Assembly (NCBI GenBank): GCA_023248615.1
Contig: JAHFEI010000081.1
Location: 1 to 7,997, forward strand
Source: Nitrospinales bacterium
GTDB taxonomy: Bacteria; Nitrospinota_A; UBA7883; JACRGQ01
Length of the DNA stretch: 7,997 nt
Direction: 5' to 3'
Made by a program: the position numbers and the translations under genes. The notes under the pieces are model-generated. The model saw only the letters and a program-made list of their open reading frames with translations, searched no databases and was not told the origin of the DNA. Shown piece by piece: positions 6,008-7,997 of the stretch. Every line of letters starts with the position of its first letter. The first letter of the stretch is position 1.

Positions 6008-6982
6008 ATGTTTAATTACCTTGGAAAAAGATTTTTGATGATGATGCCGATAATGGTCGGAATCACCATAATTACATTTGCCGTCATACACCTTGCGCCG
6101 GGAGAGCCGACCGACCGCATGACGGACATGAACCCCAAGATATCCGCACAGGCCAAGCAGAAGATGCGGGAAATGTACAACCTGGACAAGCCGCTACATG
6201 TGCAGTACCTGCTTTGGTTCAAGAGGTTCGTAAAGCTGGATTTCGGGACGTCGTTCTCGCCGGACAACCGCCCGGTGCTGGACAAGATATTGGAACGGTT
6301 GCCGATTACCATTTTCATCAATGTCGTTTCGTTGGCGCTGATATTTGTCCTTTCTATCCCTCTGGGGGTGATAAGCGCCACAAGGCCATATTCGTTGTTC
6401 GATAAGGGGACGACGCTCTTTGTGTTTATGGGGTTTTCCACGCCCGGATTCTGGCTTTCGCTTTTGATGATGATACTTTTCGGGGTGAAGCTGGGCTGGC
6501 TCCCCATTTCCGGCATACGCTCCATAAACTTCGATGAATTTACCGCGTGGGGGCAGGTGGTGGATTACACGCGCCACCTCATCATGCCGGTGCTTCTTTC
6601 GTCACTCACTTCGCTTGCATTCCTTTCCCGCGTCACCCGGCAGAATATGCTGGAGGTGATACGCCAGGATTATGTGACCACCGCCCGCGCCAAGGGATGC
6701 ACTGAAAACGGCGTGATGTACCGCCACGCCCTGCGCAACGCGCTGTTGCCGATTGTCACTATAGTCGGGCTTAGCGTGCCATCGCTCATAGGCGGCTCCG
6801 TCATATTCGAGACGATTTTTTCCATCCCCGGCATGGGAATGCTTTTCTACGAGTCTGTGATGTCGCGCGATTACCCGCTGGTGATGGGGGTGCTTGTCAT
6901 AGGCGCGGTGCTTACGCTGGTCGGCAACCTTTTGGCCGATATCAGCTACGCCGTTGCAGACCCGAGGATACGGTATGAGTAA
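6008..6982 (+). CDS. dppB: ABC transporter permease, DppB/OppB family
   Basis: One of two membrane subunits of a peptide- or nickel-type ABC importer. The 324 residues fit the family length. The N-terminus YLGKRFLMMMPIMVGITIITFAVIHLAPG is the standard first helix and turn, followed by the periplasmic region with NLDKPLHVQYLLWFKRFVKLDFGTS. The ATPase-coupling EAA loop is at residues 221-249, with DYVTTARAKG and RHALRNALLP. The end, GNLLADISYAVADPRIRYE, is also typical (PRIRY). About six helices are expected. The start codon ATG 6008 follows a GC-rich hairpin and has only a poor GGGGGCGG ribosome site. The stop overlaps dppC by 8 bp. No substrate-binding protein or ATPase gene is adjacent, so dipeptide, oligopeptide, nickel or other substrates remain possible; the symbol denotes family only. 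Confidence 0.9.
   Translation: MFNYLGKRFLMMMPIMVGITIITFAVIHLAPGEPTDRMTDMNPKISAQAKQKMREMYNLDKPLHVQYLLWFKRFVKLDFGTSFSPDNRPVLDKILERLPITIFINVVSLALIFVLSIPLGVISATRPYSLFDKGTTLFVFMGFSTPGFWLSLLMMILFGVKLGWLPISGIRSINFDEFTAWGQVVDYTRHLIMPVLLSSLTSLAFLSRVTRQNMLEVIRQDYVTTARAKGCTENGVMYRHALRNALLPIVTIVGLSVPSLIGGSVIFETIFSIPGMGMLFYESVMSRDYPLVMGVLVIGAVLTLVGNLLADISYAVADPRIRYE
6964..6967 (+). promoter_or_regulatory. Ribosome binding site that sets the dppC start
   Basis: GAGG sits 7 nt before the ATG at 6975 and inside the end of dppB. It favours this ATG over an in-frame TTG at 6954, which would add seven residues and has no comparable site. The ATGAGTAA junction shows translational coupling of the two permease subunits. 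Confidence 0.65.
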
Positions 6983-7829
6983 ACAGGGCGAAAAAACGTA
7001 TTTCAGTATCGTCATGGCGCGGCTGGTTAAAAACCCGTTTGCCATATGGGGCGGCGCTGCGGTGGCGTTGCTTTTCATTCTGGCTATTTTTGCGCCGTTC
7101 ATCTGCCCGTACGATCCGGGCGTGGTGGAAACCAGGATACTGTTGCAAGCTCCCAACGCAAAACATTGGCTCGGCACGGACGAACTGGGGCGCGACGTTC
7201 TGAGCCGGATGATTTACGGCGCACGCATATCGCTGATGGTCGGCATAGTATCCATCGGCATAGCCACGGTTATAGGCGTTATCGTGGGGGCCATCAGCGG
7301 CTACTATGGCGGCTGGGTGGACGAACTGATGATGCGTTTTGTGGATATCATGCTCACGTTTCCCACGTTCTTCCTGATACTGGCTGTTATCGCCATACTG
7401 GAGCCGGACATAATGAACGTGATGATAGTCATAGGTATCACAGGGTGGATGGGGGTTGCCCGGCTGGTGCGCGCCGAGTTTTTGTCGCTCAAACAGCGCG
7501 ATTTCGTTGTGGCCGCGCGTTCTCTGGGGCAAAGTGACTTTTTGATAATTTTCAAGCATATCCTGCCGAACGCAATGGCGCCTGTGCTGGTCTCGGCGAC
7601 ACTGGGCATTGCGGGCGCTATCTTAACGGAGTCGGCGCTTTCATTTTTGGGCATCGGCGTACAGCCGCCCACCCCAAGCTGGGGAAGCATCCTTACCGAA
7701 GGCAAGAACTACATCGAGTTCGCCTGGTGGCTCTCCGTTTTCCCCGGCCTTGCAATACTTATCACGGTGCTTGGTTACAACCTCCTGGGCGAGGCCCTGC
7801 GCGACGCTTTGGATACAAGGCTGAACTGA
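6975..7829 (+). CDS. dppC: ABC transporter permease, DppC/OppC family
   Basis: Partner of DppB in the membrane channel. The 284-aa protein has the N-terminal OppC-type segment (LVKNPFAIWGGAAVALLFILAIFAPFICPYDP, about residues 18-48), the hallmark HWLGTDELGRDVLSR (64-78), the EAA coupling loop DFVVAARSLG...HILPNAMAP (177-203), and the conserved LSFLGIGVQPPTPSWGSIL (222-240) near the end. LLGEALRDALDTRLN closes the protein in the usual way. The start at ATG 6975 overlaps the dppB stop by 8 bp, ensuring near-equal production of both subunits. The gene is followed by 64 bp and then an aspartokinase gene, not by the dppD/dppF ATPases usual in complete operons. The substrate cannot be told from the permeases alone. 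Confidence 0.92.
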   Translation: MSKQGEKTYFSIVMARLVKNPFAIWGGAAVALLFILAIFAPFICPYDPGVVETRILLQAPNAKHWLGTDELGRDVLSRMIYGARISLMVGIVSIGIATVIGVIVGAISGYYGGWVDELMMRFVDIMLTFPTFFLILAVIAILEPDIMNVMIVIGITGWMGVARLVRAEFLSLKQRDFVVAARSLGQSDFLIIFKHILPNAMAPVLVSATLGIAGAILTESALSFLGIGVQPPTPSWGSILTEGKNYIEFAWWLSVFPGLAILITVLGYNLLGEALRDALDTRLN

Positions 7830-7851
7830 CCCCGTTTTTTGCCAAAACCAC

Positions 7852-7864
7852 GCATTGCCAATGC
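7852..7864. repeat. Perfect inverted repeat over the lysC -35 box
   Basis: GCATTG and CAATGC flank a single central C. The loop is too small for a full-length RNA hairpin, so if functional it would be a DNA site such as a repressor operator. Palindromes of this size occur by chance about twice in 8 kb, so only its location makes it notable. Confidence 0.35.
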
Positions 7865-7884
7865 CCGCCCTCTTGGAATAGAAT
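7855..7884 (+). promoter_or_regulatory. Putative sigma-70 promoter of lysC
   Basis: TTGCCA (7855-7860, 5 of 6) and TAGAAT (7879-7884, 5 of 6) are separated by 18 bp. Transcription should begin about 7 nt after the -10, at or within a few bases of the lysC ATG (7894). That agrees with the lack of any Shine-Dalgarno before lysC and suggests a leaderless mRNA. A perfect palindrome (7852-7864) covers the -35 box. Confidence 0.5.
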
Positions 7885-7893
7885 TAGCCGATT

Positions 7894-7997
7894 ATGGCAT
7901 TAATAGTACAGAAATACGGTGGCACGTCCGTAGGCGATGTTGAGCGCATAAAAAACGTCACCAAAAAAGTGGCTCAGTGGAAAAAGCAGGGGAGCCA
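7894..7997 (+). CDS. lysC: Aspartokinase, 3' end missing
   Basis: Aspartokinase phosphorylates aspartate, the first step towards lysine, threonine and methionine and, through diaminopimelate, towards peptidoglycan. Only 34 codons are visible: MALIVQKYGGTSVGDVERIKNV and onward. This holds the family's N-terminal catalytic/ATP-binding motif KYGGTSVG (Lys7 to Gly14) exactly where expected, so the ATG at 7894 is the true start. The remaining kinase domain and the regulatory ACT domains lie beyond the window, so feedback regulation and the exact subtype cannot be judged. No Shine-Dalgarno precedes the ATG, and a good -10 box ends only 9 nt before it. The gene is codirectional with dppC but probably transcribed from its own promoter. 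Confidence 0.93.
   Translation, partial: MALIVQKYGGTSVGDVERIKNVTKKVAQWKKQGS

Noticed and set aside
6954..6974. dppC starting at the TTG at 6954
   Set aside because: ATG 6975 has a GAGG 7 nt upstream and a normal coupling overlap with dppB.
6016..7705. Minus-strand open frames across dppB and dppC
   Set aside because: They oppose conserved permease genes, and their composition is that of a reversed coding strand.
7830..7850. Intrinsic terminator after dppC at the T6 run (7835-7840)
   Set aside because: No stem of useful length precedes the T-run.

Overview
The window is a chromosomal housekeeping segment from a bacterium of intermediate GC content. ScpA/ScpB in place of MukBEF argues against an enterobacterium. 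Gene style and the aspartokinase start (MALIVQKYGGTSVG) would suit a deltaproteobacterial, Nitrospinota- or Nitrospirota-like lineage. That placement is inference only, since no rRNA or lineage-specific marker is present. Isoleucine is very often encoded by ATA. I see no insertion sequence, prophage, CRISPR array, tRNA or rRNA.

Layout. Left block, plus strand (1-3141): the 3' part of ptsI (PTS enzyme I), cut by the window edge, then murJ (lipid II flippase) 12 bp downstream in the same reading frame. Middle block, minus strand (5561 down to 3125): scpA, scpB and an RsuA/RluB-type pseudouridine synthase, tightly packed. scpA and scpB are 3 nt apart, with the scpB Shine-Dalgarno inside the end of scpA; the start of rluB lies within scpB. 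The end of rluB overlaps the end of murJ tail to tail by 17 bp, leaving no room for a terminator. Right block, plus strand (5648-7829): a 109-aa three-helix membrane protein of unknown function, then two ABC permease subunits of the DppB/DppC (oligopeptide/nickel) family that overlap by 8 bp. A GC-rich hairpin abuts the dppB start codon. At the right edge the first 34 codons of an aspartokinase (lysC) begin, behind a good promoter-like sequence placed so close that the mRNA may be leaderless.

How the genes work together. ScpA and ScpB are the kleisin and winged-helix partners of Smc in chromosome condensation. RluB modifies 23S rRNA and is a common operon neighbour of scpAB. MurJ exports the peptidoglycan precursor. 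EI passes phosphate from PEP to HPr. DppB and DppC would form the membrane channel of a peptide importer, but its binding protein and ATPases are not encoded next to them. The 86-bp gap between scpA and the small membrane gene holds divergent promoter-like elements whose -10 boxes overlap.

Nothing here looks like a new defence, mobile or biosynthetic system. The most interesting points are local: the hairpin masking the dppB start, the possibly leaderless lysC with a palindrome on its -35 box, the long acidic tail on ScpB, and the orphan permease pair with its unknown membrane neighbour.
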